Source: Diplodia intermedia (Eukaryota; Ascomycota; Dothideomycetes; Botryosphaeriales; Botryosphaeriaceae). From it: a DNA stretch of 64,000 nt. The notes beneath the pieces were generated by a model. That model did no database searches. It was not told the origin of the DNA and saw only the letters and a program-made list of their open reading frames with translations. Positions 1 to 9,425 of the stretch are shown piece after piece. Both the position numbers and the translations under genes were made by a program. The DNA is taken from NCBI GenBank assembly GCA_021495925.1, contig JAKEKT010000001.1, positions 1,054,001 through 1,118,000 on the forward strand, given 5' to 3'. How positions within the stretch are numbered: the stretch's first letter is position 1; the number at the start of each line of letters is the position of its first letter.

Positions 1-976
1 AAGAAGAAGCAGGCGTAAGTGGATGGTTAGAGAGGCTGTTGATTTTTTGTTCTTTTCCCTGTCTTCTGTGTCTGAGAGACAGGCTTGTTTTCAAGATATG
101 ATTTTTAACGCATCAAGCCCCGCCATGTGGGGTAAAGCCGAAGTACAGCGCGGCGTTGGGGGGATCTCGTCAAGGGTTATTACCTGTGTCTACTTGAACA
201 TTCCCGACTTTAGCTTGATAGATCTCAGGCGATGAGATGATAATCCAAAGATGATTGAAGACCAGCCATTCTCTTTGCAGGTGACAAAGAGATTAGCCCA
301 CTCGCAATTGAGATAATCTCATACGGAATTGGGGATAGAACTTGCACAGTAGAGGGCTGCTGTGATGACGTCACATACTCACGGTTGGTTGGGATATTTG
401 ATCCTTCCGTGCCCCACGAAATGTGGGCGGTCGGAGCGAACATGCGGACGCCAATGTGAGTATCAAACCTCAACAAGTGTACCCAGACATCGGATTCCAC
501 TACTCACGTTGGTAGGGTGCATCATCAATTTGGCTGCAACGCGCCGTGACGTAAAGGAGCGAGCGCCGGTGTGGCACGTAAGGCTGGCCGGGGTGCAGCT
601 AAAATTGGCAGGGCTCACAAGGCTCACAAGGCTCAGCGCTGCGATCGGCGGGGTGCGCCTGCCCGTACCCGCTGCTAAGCCTTGCTGCAACTGCTCGTTT
701 CGTCGCCGCCGGTGTGCCGGTGCCTCTGTTTCAGCCCCCACCCGCCCCATCCGCCAATCGATCGTCCTTCTCTCCACCACGCCCTCGCTCCTTCAGGATT
801 CGCATCATGTACAGCGCAAGCGTCGTCGCCACTAGTGCCCGAACGGCACCCTCGGCCTCGCAGCATTTAATGCCGCCAGCTGGCATGCCCCCCTTCGCAG
901 AAAAATCAATCGCCCACCTCTGCACGTCCTTGCGAACACCTATGGATTGACTGCCCGTTCGCTTCCGCACACCACT
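1..976. other. Intergenic, left window edge
   Basis: No gene is recognised. Short open frames on both strands here look like chance. The stretch 425-510 carries one copy of the dispersed palindromic element described separately. The last 200 bases are pyrimidine-rich and serve as the probable promoter and 5' UTR of the gene starting at 977. Confidence 0.6.
425..510. repeat. Dispersed palindromic element, copy A
   Basis: Two inverted arms, about 425-466 and 475-510. The left arm reads like GGGC-GT-G-A-C-AACAT--GGACGC, matching the arm of copy F at 17500-17580. The right arm contains CAGACATCGGATTCCACTAC, the reverse-complement version. The arms differ mainly by transitions. Intergenic, about 470 bases before the start codon of the next gene. 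Confidence 0.5.
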
Positions 977-3500
977 ATGCCGCTTCTCAAAAAGGAGAAG
1001 AGTCCCCGCGACTCGTTTGTCTCGAGTCATTCTCGCTCCGGCTCCTCAGCCGCCGTGCCGCCGCCTGCTTATGGCGAGCAGCAGACCGATGGTCCGTCGA
1101 ACGAGGCTCCTGCTTTGCCATCAGACTTCACTTCCCGTCTGCAGAGCCTGAATATCGACCCGCTTCGTAGGCAAGGCGTGCCTGCCCCTGACGAATGTAT
1201 TGTGCATCTCAAGTTGCTGGAAGCCTTCTACAATCTCCGCCAGGACGTCGAAACCTCCGAGGGCATCTTCGATATCGCCAGCCCTACCCCTCCCACCGAC
1301 GCCCCCAAGTACGAAAAGACGGCGCCCGACCAGGAGAGTGAGCCCGAAGACGGCACCATCGACGAGGAATTGAAGTACAAGATCAAGCAGGTCCGCGAAA
1401 AGAGATGGGCAGTCTACGTCTCGCGTGCCGTTGAGCGTTATGAGCAGTGGTTTCTCGAGCGTATCCCCAAGCTTACCGGCGGCAAGATGGAAGGTCCCAT
1501 CACCGGCACCCGGCTTCTCGCAGACGCCACCTTACATGGATCCGCCGGTTTCCTGGGCGAGCGACTTCGGAACTTTTTCCCGGAGAACCTACCACCGCTT
1601 GACGTCCTCATGGTTTGGCATGCGCATACACTCAACCCCCGCATCTTCTTCGAGGACTGCCTGCGTCATGGCTGTTTGGATTTCTGGGCTACTGGTCTAC
1701 CGTGGGCCGACATCAATACCTGCATTGACAACACCACTTTTGATTACGATGTTGGTGAGCCCGTGAAGGCTATATGGAGGCACAACACTCAACTCTCCTG
1801 GGATAATCTGGACGATCCGTCTGATAAGGAAATTCGCTGCCCCTTCTGCACGCAAGCGACTTTTTTGTCTATTCCCTGGTCACGCGGCGCAGGCTTTTCC
1901 CGTGGCCACGATGTCGAGTTTGCTCCTGGAGACGGCTATTCCGACGGTGAATTCGCCCAGACTTGCCCTAGCTGTCAGTCTACCATTACGCATGACACCC
2001 TGGAGGTATGGCAGTTCCGTCAAGACATCGCACGCCTTCTGAGGGAGGATGTGCCATTGGGTGGTACGGTGTTGGATTACCAGGGCCGGCCACCTCCTCG
2101 TCCGAAGAGAAATTTCAACCCACCAACCTTCTTTGCTAGTGGCTGGATCAAGCAACCCGCATGCCATATAAAACTCCTCGAGGCCACAGATCTGAAGAGC
2201 GAACCCGGTGCGAATATGAACACCGTGAGAATCGTTCTTCAAGACGCACTGGCCACAAGGACAATTACCTCCTCATGGAGCTCGGTTTGTCGCAACCATG
2301 ACTTCTCGTGAAAGAAGAAAATCACTAACAAGCTACTAGGGCACAGCAGGCCGTCCTACCCCGCGCGAGCGCGTGTCTGTTCGCCGAATGATGTCTCGCT
2401 ATTGGAAGAACCATTCTATCTTTGGCATCGACCTTGTCGGCGCAGTGGTTCGGCAGGGAACCTTTATTGAGAAGATGCATAACATCGGCTGGCTCTTCTC
2501 GCCAACGGTTTACTCGACCGCTGAACGCCTACTCAGGAAGTACAAGAATTTCTTCAGAATCATGGCAGAGTATCCTAAGAAGATGGCCGTACCAACCCTC
2601 GACGTCGACCTCGCCTGGCATACGCATCAAACCCTTCCATCCAACTACTACAACTTCTGCCAGACCAACTGCAATGGCGTATTCATCGACCACGATGACA
2701 AGGTCGAAGAAGCAAAGCTCGACGAGTCCTTCGAATGGACCAGCAAAACGTATCAACGCCTGTTTGGCGAGCCCTACTCCGAGTGTACCTGCTGGTACTG
2801 CGAAGCCATCCGCGAATCACACACGACGCCGCTTTCCCGTCTCTTTCGCACCACCAACCACTCCGCTTCCGCTTCGCTCCATGAGGCAGACGCCGATCAT
2901 CCCAGCGACCCGCATTCCGGACCTCACATCTCCTCTCACAACTCGGTGCGCACGAACAACAGCTACGCCTGGTCTGCCTCCCGCCGCTCGCACCTCGAGA
3001 AGACCTTCGCCGCAGCCGTCCGCCGCGCCAAGAAGGAGGGCCGCGAGCCGCCGGTGCGCGAGGAGTACTACGCCGCCCACGCCGCCAAAGATCCCACAGC
3101 GCGCGACCTTGGCAGCAGCGGCGACGACAAGAAGAAGGGTAAGGACAATGGCTCCGCTTACCCTTACGCTTATGGCGCGTGCGCCCCGTTTGTCGGCTAC
3201 GGCTACGGCATGTACCCGCTCGGCGGCGTTGGGTACGTCGGCGGCGATCCTGGCTACGCGGAGACCGGGTCTGGCATGACCGGCGGGTGCTGTCAGGGCA
3301 CGTGTGGCGGCATGATCGGTGCCGGTGGCGCGTGTGCGGGTGTTGGTGGTAGCTGTGGGGGTGCGGCGTGTGGTGGTGTGGGAGGGGCTGGGGCTTGTGG
3401 AGGCGGTGGTTGTGGTGGAGGTGCCGGAGGTGGCTGTGGTGGCGGTGGGGGAGGGGGTGGTGGCGGTGGCGGTTGCGGTGGTGGTGGTGGTGGGTGTTGA
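977..3500 (+). CDS. GRDP-like (DUF1399 family) protein with Gly/Cys-rich tail
   Basis: Two exons, 977-2284 and 2340-3500, join in phase across a 55-nt intron (GTTTGT, branch CACTAAC, CTACTAG) to give 822 residues. I chose the ATG at 977; the frame is open a little further only through a TTG. The protein resembles the glycine-rich domain-containing protein-like family: two W-H-x-H motifs (VWHAHTLNP near residue 214 and AWHTHQ near 528) and two CxxC pairs (CPFC near 288, CPSC near 331) that could bind metal. Residues from about 750 to the end are almost only glycine, with regularly placed cysteines (CGGGGCGGG type). Plant GRDP proteins have a similar domain plus glycine tail; the biochemical role in fungi is not known to me. 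An acidic, proline-rich N-terminus (1-110) looks disordered. Confidence 0.85.
3290..3497 (+). repeat. GGT/GGC-rich low-complexity tract encoding the Gly/Cys tail
   Basis: The 3' end of the GRDP-like gene is built of GGN codons, mostly GGT and GGC, interrupted by TGT/TGC cysteine codons. The strand bias (G and T, almost no A or C) also makes long proline-rich open frames on the other strand, which are artefacts. Confidence 0.85.
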
Positions 3501-4780
3501 GTAACGGTGCTATCGTACTGTCTGCGAGGTGGTTGTGCTTGATGGTTCCATGGCTTAGTGGTGTTCATGTGGTATTTCGGCAGGCTGGGTTTTAGGTTCA
3601 CGGCTGGTCATTATCATGCAGGTGTTAGGTGGTATGGTCATTGGGGTTTGGGAATCGGCATACTTTAGCAACGCATCATATCCTTACAATTGAGAAAATC
3701 GCCCCTCACTATATCCCATGTTATTTCGCGACATGCCAGAAATGAAATTCTGCTACCTGGCTAATCCTATATTTAGGTTCGACTCTTTTGCAACCCGGCC
3801 GTGCCTACCCACATCTTGGATCGTTTTCGAGGCCATCCATTCTTTCACCGTAAATATAGTATTTAAACTCGCGCATTTACGTCCGGATCTTGTATTCAAC
3901 ATCCATCCCGTATAAGAATTCTTTTACGCGGCAGATGCGGGTGGGTAAGTTCTTTTGTCACCCGCCGTACCCCCACGCGGAGGCAACCTCTACGGCTTCT
4001 CTCGCTCCACTATTTTGCACCTTCATTCCACTTGGATTCTTTTTCTGCGCAGCCACACTCTCCGGCCTTCGTCACCTTGGCGAACCCTCAATTTGCGGCT
4101 TTCAACCGTGGTGGACCCGCATCCAAGCTCAACGCTGTGGGGTGCAGCAACTCAAAGTTCCTCAAAATCGTCTCTCACGGCCTCAGGAAACGTCACTGTC
4201 AACACCCTCGACAGCGTAGAGACGCAACGTCGAACGAAGATGTCGGTGCCTTCCGTCACATCAGGCGCAGAATGTTCAACCGAAAGCAGCACCACACCAC
4301 TACAGCTCTGGTCATTTCTTCGACGCATTCCGCAAAAAGGCATTTGGCCACCAAACCCGGTAAGCTGGACTGTATCGACTCTACCGTCTGTGAGTTGGAC
4401 TTCCCAAAAAATCGGGAGACAGATATGGCATGACAAAGGACGTAGGGTGTCTCTCTGGTTCATCGGAGACAAAACGGGCTGGAAGGATGAAACTGACGAC
4501 TACGCGCATTTCAAAATTGATATCCAAGCTCTCAGTGAACCACTTGGCGATAGGAAGTAACAAGCGACAGAAAGTAACAAGCGACGCAGTGACGTAACAC
4601 CTAGTGCATACCTAGGTGGGCCGGGCGAGCTGCCAGCGTGCGGCTTCCTTCTTTACCAAGCGCCTGTGCACGTGCCGTGCATGTACTTCCTTCCCGTTCT
4701 GCAAATGCCCTTGCGCCCCAACACCCGCCACTCACCGAGCCCACATAGCAGGTCGCGCCCTCAATTGAGTCTGTATCGCA
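3501..4780. other. Intergenic, no convincing gene
   Basis: Holds copy B of the dispersed element (3733-3797). Open frames of 100-200 codons between 3890 and 4560 begin without a good ATG context, have no recognisable domain and overlap one another in different frames, so I do not call them. The 200 bases before 4781 are the probable promoter of the next gene. Confidence 0.5.
3733..3797 (+). repeat. Dispersed palindromic element, copy B (fragment)
   Basis: One arm (TGCCAGAAATGAAATTCTGC followed by TACC) and the outer flank ending in CGACTCTTTTGCAACCCG at 3780-3797. The flank motif matches 17 of 18 bases of copy G (50464-50481), and the ATTTAG just before it is shared too. No clear second arm is seen to the left. 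Confidence 0.45.
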
Positions 4781-6139
4781 ATGAAGTCTCCCGGATATGC
4801 TCGCTCGAGCTCGGAGAAGCGCGCTTCCAAGCGCACCAAGCTGACCACAAAACTCGTTCGCTCCGCAAAGCCGCCCACAGCAAAAGACGGCTCTGTTGTG
4901 TCGACAGAGCACCGGCTCACACCATCCTCACCTCTCCCGCACATTTGCCGTACTCCAGATCTTGCCCTGTTCCTGAGGCTGCCGCCAGAGGTACGCAAAT
5001 TGATCTACGAGCAGGTCTGGTACCTCTCCTACTGTCCTTACGAACGAAGGATCCTTTCGAATGATCTAGCCTGGATTGGCCCTCATTTCAACGCCTGGGT
5101 TTGCTTTCCGAAGGTAGTCCTTCACATGGATCCTTTCATCAGGGGAGAATTTATGGGTGAGCTGTGTCGGCAATTCCCTCTCAACATCACTTTCGAAGTC
5201 AAGCATGGGCCTCACCTCTTTGCCGGACCTGTCAAATCCCCGTCGACCTTGTTTCTAGAGCACGTCCGCCGCTGCAACATTGAATGGGTTGTGTGCAGAC
5301 CTACTGTATTCACAAGGGCCCGAAGCCCCCGTTTCCATTTTGACAACGAGGCCGACCTCATCCTTCTCAGAACCGGGCTTCGCAAGCTTATCAAAGCCTT
5401 GGACACGTGTTCGCTGCTGGAAGAACTCACGTTTATTCTTCGCTTCTGCCGCTTCGAGACCGAGAACATCATTCTGAGCACCTTTCACGACATTGAATCC
5501 ATGTTCTCGCCTGGAGCACGCCAAACCCTGAAAAAGCTGACATTGCTGGTGGCTCCTTGGAACATCATCATCGATGTGAAGGAAGGACGCTTGAGGGGCC
5601 GGGCTGGGGGCTGTGAAAGAATCCATGACCTTAAGCCTGTCCTTAGCCATGCTTACGTTCCTAAATGCCATCATTGCGAACGAATATGGAAAGACGGATC
5701 GAGCGCGGACCTCTGGGGTGAAGAGGCTGAGATTGGTCGACAGCAAATTATCCCCAGCACCAGTCACTCCGTCATCAGATATCCCACCACAATACTCCAG
5801 AGGGGACATGCCCTGATGTTCGATGAATATACTTGGGATCGTTCATCCTTTGATTCGTCCTTGACAGGTCCATTAGATGGCATCAGATCTATCGAATGGG
5901 CTCTTACTGGGCTCTGCTCACTTGTACCGACGCTGCTCAACCAAGCATTCATCCAAGTCACGGCCGACATCACTCTAGCCCTCGTCACGTTCATGGCTCT
6001 GCTACTACTGGGAACGATCATTACCACTATCTTGGAGATCAGCGAGCCTTGCTTGCCTGCCTTGTGCGCACCGACTGGAAGTTGCACTTGCGCCATAGCA
6101 TTCGTCACAGTCCTGACTATTGAGATTGCACTTTTGTAA
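4781..6139 (+). CDS. DUF7730/2EXR-like protein with C-terminal membrane segments
   Basis: Single exon, 452 residues, starting at the first ATG of the frame (ATGAAGTCTCCC). A basic, serine-rich N-terminus is followed near residue 64 by LRLPPEVRKLIYE, the hallmark start of the fungal DUF7730 / 2EXR F-box-like domains, which runs to about residue 270 (F.EHVRRC, LLEELTFILRFC). The last 80 residues contain at least two hydrophobic stretches (ADITLALVTFMALLLLGTII and CAIAFVTVLTIEIALL), so the protein is predicted to be membrane-anchored, unusual for soluble F-box-like proteins. It is a diverged paralogue of the gene at 18002-20020: both share the LRLPxE start, an EF..ELC.RFP block, an FxHxRxC block and a hydrophobic C-terminus. 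The molecular function of this large fungal family is unknown. Confidence 0.75.
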   Translation: MKSPGYARSSSEKRASKRTKLTTKLVRSAKPPTAKDGSVVSTEHRLTPSSPLPHICRTPDLALFLRLPPEVRKLIYEQVWYLSYCPYERRILSNDLAWIGPHFNAWVCFPKVVLHMDPFIRGEFMGELCRQFPLNITFEVKHGPHLFAGPVKSPSTLFLEHVRRCNIEWVVCRPTVFTRARSPRFHFDNEADLILLRTGLRKLIKALDTCSLLEELTFILRFCRFETENIILSTFHDIESMFSPGARQTLKKLTLLVAPWNIIIDVKEGRLRGRAGGCERIHDLKPVLSHAYVPKCHHCERIWKDGSSADLWGEEAEIGRQQIIPSTSHSVIRYPTTILQRGHALMFDEYTWDRSSFDSSLTGPLDGIRSIEWALTGLCSLVPTLLNQAFIQVTADITLALVTFMALLLLGTIITTILEISEPCLPALCAPTGSCTCAIAFVTVLTIEIALL

Positions 6140-6913
6140 GCCCTTCAATTCTCGATTTGGTTTGCCAAGATCACATTTGCCTGGGATGTGCTAACCGCTG
6201 TTTGTATGATCACATGAAGCCATCTAAGCACTCTCCTACTTGACGACTAAAGGTGCTGCACAGTCAGGATGGCTAAGGTAGAAGCATTTCCAAGGGACTA
6301 CTGTATTTCGGGATAGGCATTGCGGAAGAGAGTATAGGGTTCACCGGTTATAGCATGGGTCATTCATTGGCAACGATACTGTCGTTGTGATCGAGATGCT
6401 GAAAGAGATATCTCTGCGCAAGGGTCAGGTCAGCTAAGGTGGAGGATGTTATCACAAGTTTCATCCAGGGACTTGTTGCTTGATCTACCTTGGATCTGCA
6501 AGAGACAGCGTTATTCTGATAACCATCACCCTCACTACGGAGGATACTGCCCTCCCCCATGTGTGGGCAGTTGAAGCAAGTATCCGGACGCATATGTAGG
6601 CTTGGAAATTATATAGATATGACCAGGTATAGGCTTGCACTGCCTATGGAGTTGAACGGCTGCAAATTACGCAACTATCCCCGGCGCCTATAGAATTTGA
6701 TATCGTGAAAGAGGCGTATACATTTGTCTATTGCAACGGACTAGCTCTACGTCATCATTGTAGTCATCTCCTTCTATTCTATGCTCTTGGATCTAGGTGG
6801 TATCTTCCCGTCTACTCGACCTCTGGGGGGCGTCTATCTAATATTCTTCTAGACATAGAAAAAACGAATGAAATCTAAAGCGGCGAACGGGTGTATTCCC
6901 TCCGTCCCTCAGT
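6140..6913. other. Intergenic spacer between convergent genes
   Basis: Lies between the 3' ends of two convergent genes. No coding sequence recognised. Contains copy C of the dispersed element (about 6500-6600). The stretch 6600-6760 is AT-richer than its surroundings. Confidence 0.55.
6500..6600 (-). repeat. Dispersed palindromic element, copy C (one arm plus flank)
   Basis: The arm GGGCAGTTGAAGCAAGTATC, continuing CGGACGCAT, lies at 6565-6593 and matches the left-type arm of copy F. The outer flank to its left is a more diverged version of the flank in copies F and G. No inverted partner is seen to the right. Confidence 0.5.
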
Positions 6914-8060
6914 TTACAGCCTGGCTCTAAACCGCTCGTTCTCCTTCCTCAGCGGCTCGGCCTCCTCGTTGGACTTGGCGGGGGCGCCGGGCAGGTGGCT
7001 CTTGCGCGGGGCGGAGACGTAGCCGCCCCTGACGTTGTCGGTGTTGAGCACGGCGCCAGCCGCGTCGCGCACGATGCCGAGCTCGAGAAGCTTGTGGAAG
7101 ACGCGGGCGAAGTCGGCGAAGAAGGCGTCGCGGTCTCGGGAGTACTTCTCGACCCACGGGCGGAAGCCGGCGTCGTGCAGCAGGGCGACGTCGGTGGGCA
7201 GCATCATCAGCTCCTCCTCCGAGTCCTCGTCGTAGTAGGCAAACTGCTTGACGCCGCTGGGCAGCGTCTTCTCCTTCCACTCGACCGAGGTGAGCAGCTT
7301 GAAGTACTGGTTCGAGAAGCGGGTCGGGTTGTTGACCCAGGCGCCGTCGAAGCCGGAGCGGTCGGCGTGGCAGCGGCCGAGGTTGTGGGCGCCGGAGAGG
7401 GCGACGATTTCGCGGTCGTCGAAGCCCATGCGGTAGAAGATGTGGCGCACGTGGTCGGCGCCCAGCGCGCCGTCGGGCAGGCGGCCTCGCGGGGGCAGCT
7501 TGCTGTCGTCGACGAAGTCGGTTCGGCCGGGCTGCCAGGGGATTTCGGGGCCGCCCATGGCCTCGACGGCCACGGCGCCTGCCAGCGTCCACAGGTCCGA
7601 GTAGGTTATCCACGGGTGCGCGGCCTTGACGGGCTCGAGGAAGACGCGCGCGTGCTGCAGGCCCGCGTTGGCCGGATCGCCGCCTTCGGCTTCGTAGCGC
7701 ATGCCCGCGCCATTGCTGCCGCCCGTGTCGGTCTCGAGGTCGTATGTTCCGGCGGAGTGCCTGTGGTGGGGTCTGTTGTTAGAATCTCGTGCTGGGGCGA
7801 ACACGTGCGGGTAGAACGAAGGAAAATCGAAAGCCTGGAACGCTCGGGAGAGCGGCTGCCCCTGGACCAAGCAACCTGCAGGGTCGAAGAGCCGCAAGGC
7901 AACGCGGGAATCGGGAATGCCGAGATTCGGGGGGAAGGGAGGCGTACCATGCAAGACGCACAAGGACGGGGCCGGCGGAGCCATCGTCGTACTCGGGCTG
8001 CTTCAGGAGCTTCTTGATGTCTGCGCGGACAGCGGCGTAGTCGCCAGACTTGGAGGGCAT
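6914..8060 (-). CDS. Class I heme peroxidase, cytochrome c peroxidase type, no transit peptide
   Basis: Exons 8060-7948 and 7760-6914, joined across a 187-nt intron (GTACGC...CCACCACAG) that splits the codon of the distal Trp. Product 319 residues. All key residues are present: distal R35-x-x-W38-H39 (RLAWHSAGTYD), proximal H163 in SGAHNLGRCH, and W179, which aligns with the Trp191 radical site of yeast cytochrome c peroxidase, plus the LPTDVAL motif carrying the proximal-side Asp. Such enzymes reduce hydrogen peroxide using cytochrome c or a related donor. The protein begins directly with the first helix (MPSKSGDYAAV), so the N-terminal mitochondrial presequence of the classic enzyme is absent and a cytosolic location is likely. 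The C-terminus ends in a short charged helix. Fungi often have one mitochondrial and one such shorter paralogue. Codon use is strongly G/C-ending. Confidence 0.92.
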
Positions 8061-8553
8061 GGTGGGTGGTGGGCGACGCGTTGGCGATGTCTAATCTAAT
8101 CTCTTGGCCTGCTATTGGGCGAGCGTGGGAGGGCAGGGTCTAAACAAAACAGAAATCTATGGGGGAGAAAAGAGACAAAAGACGCGGGAAGCAACGACGG
8201 GAAGAGAGGCAGTCGACGCGAAGGGGAGGATCACAGGCAATGGTGCAAGTACGGGCGTAGAAGAAGCCCAGTGGCCTGTCTATGGCTCGGGCACTGGATC
8301 CCGTGGGTTATCGTGAGCCTCGGTTCGCCCCAGCGCCTTATCGGTCTTCTTTGCCGACCGCCGCAACGCAGGGGACCGTGTCGAAGACGTCACACGGCGC
8401 ATGTGAAGGCGACCGGACCACGATGCCTGGGAGCCTCATCGGTGCCTCAGGCCGGAAGGCCATTACTCAGCGGCAGGGTCCTGGTCTAGCCGCAGCCGGC
8501 GCGTCGTCGGTTCCAGACAAGCTCCATCGACGGCGCGACTATTATCCAGTGAA

Positions 8554-8640
8554 CACGCGCAAACGCGTCCAGATGTGGGATCCGGCTGCCTATAAGCGTG
8601 GTGTGGTGCAATATCTTCGGGATGGTAGCGCTACCCCCAT
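8554..8640 (+). repeat. Dispersed palindromic element, copy D
   Basis: The right-type arm CGCGCAAACGCGTCCAGATG and the following GGGATCCGGCTGCC (8556-8590) match copy F at 30 of 35 positions, nearly all differences being transitions. The outer flank CAATATCTTCGGGATGG resembles the flank of copy G. A strongly decayed left arm may lie at about 8525-8550. Confidence 0.55.
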
Positions 8641-8863
8641 CAGAGCTGGCGCGCTGAGGAAGGCTGGGCCTCGCCGCCCGCTCGCCGCTAGCAACAGCGT
8701 GGTTTCGACGTGGAGGGGGGCGGAGCGGCGGGCGGGCGGCGTCGTATGTGTACGTAGTAGTAGCGCATGGAGCGCAAAGATGGAGGAGGTGCATCCGTGT
8801 AACGGATCGGCGGTTCGCCACCCTTGGTTCCGCTTGACCAGCGTGCAGCCGCGACCGGCAGTA

Positions 8864-8908
8864 GTGGCCGTGGCCGTGGCAGTGGCAGTGGCAGCGGCAG
8901 CGGCAGCG
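8864..8908 (+). repeat. GTGGCM/GCGGCA hexamer array
   Basis: Seven or so tandem hexamers drifting from GTGGCC through GTGGCA to GCGGCA, intergenic. Interpreted as a microsatellite. Confidence 0.8.
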
Positions 8909-9083
8909 CGATGTAGGAGCAGCGTCCAGGCCGGGCGCAGCCAGTGTGAGACTGCTGTTCTTTGTGGGATCTCAAGTTGGGTGGGCCCGGGCCTGGCTCT
9001 CCCCACCGCAGGGCATGCGACATCCTAGTCGGCGGGCGTGCGCGGCTCAAAGTTGAAGCGTGGTGCATTCTGCGTCTGCATCT

Positions 9084-9121
9084 CTGCATTCTGCATCCTG
9101 CATCCTGCATCTTGCATCCTG
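9084..9121 (+). repeat. CTGCATC-type heptamer array
   Basis: About five tandem copies of a seven-base unit (CTGCATT/CTGCATC/TTGCATC) in the region upstream of the transcription-factor-like gene. Confidence 0.8.
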
Positions 9122-9240
9122 CCAGCCAGCTGCCTACCCGGCCCGCGGAGAAGGTGCTGCTGGACGACAGAATTAGAAACCACTGGCGCGCAGAGCCTGA
9201 CGCGCCGCCGAACCGCGCGCCGCTCTTGAGTCCCGATCTG

Positions 9241-9264
9241 TGCCAGTGCCAGTGCCAGTGCCAG
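9241..9264 (+). repeat. TGCCAG hexamer array
   Basis: Four perfect copies of TGCCAG, about 160 bases before the start codon at 9426. Confidence 0.85.
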
Positions 9265-9425
9265 CCCTCCTCACGGGCCAACCCGCCCAGCTCCCAAGCT
9301 CAAGTCCAGGTTAAACGTCGCCGCCATAGCGTCTGCCTGTCATCGCGAGCCCTGCATGTCCGCCCGCCCTCCCCGCCGCATCTTCGCCGACCCTGCCTCT
9401 CCCACTCGCCGCCTGCGCCCGAGCC

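Larger units (their letters stand above)
8061..9425. other. Intergenic region between divergent genes, with tandem repeats
   Basis: Shared upstream region of the peroxidase (minus) and the transcription-factor-like gene (plus). Contains copy D of the dispersed element (8554-8640), a GTGGCC/GTGGCA/GCGGCA hexamer array (8864-8908), CTGCATC-type heptamers (9084-9121) and TGCCAG hexamers (9241-9264). The open frames here contain these repeats and are not convincing. I looked specifically for a Zn2Cys6 exon and found none. Confidence 0.6.

Noticed and set aside
3955..4560. 201-codon plus-strand frame upstream of the first DUF7730-like gene
   Set aside because: No proper start context or domain, overlaps another frame of similar quality, and belongs to a spacer carrying a dispersed repeat fragment.
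6995..8017. 340-codon plus-strand frame over the peroxidase gene
   Set aside because: Antisense shadow of the peroxidase exons and intron; the minus-strand product has all catalytic residues.
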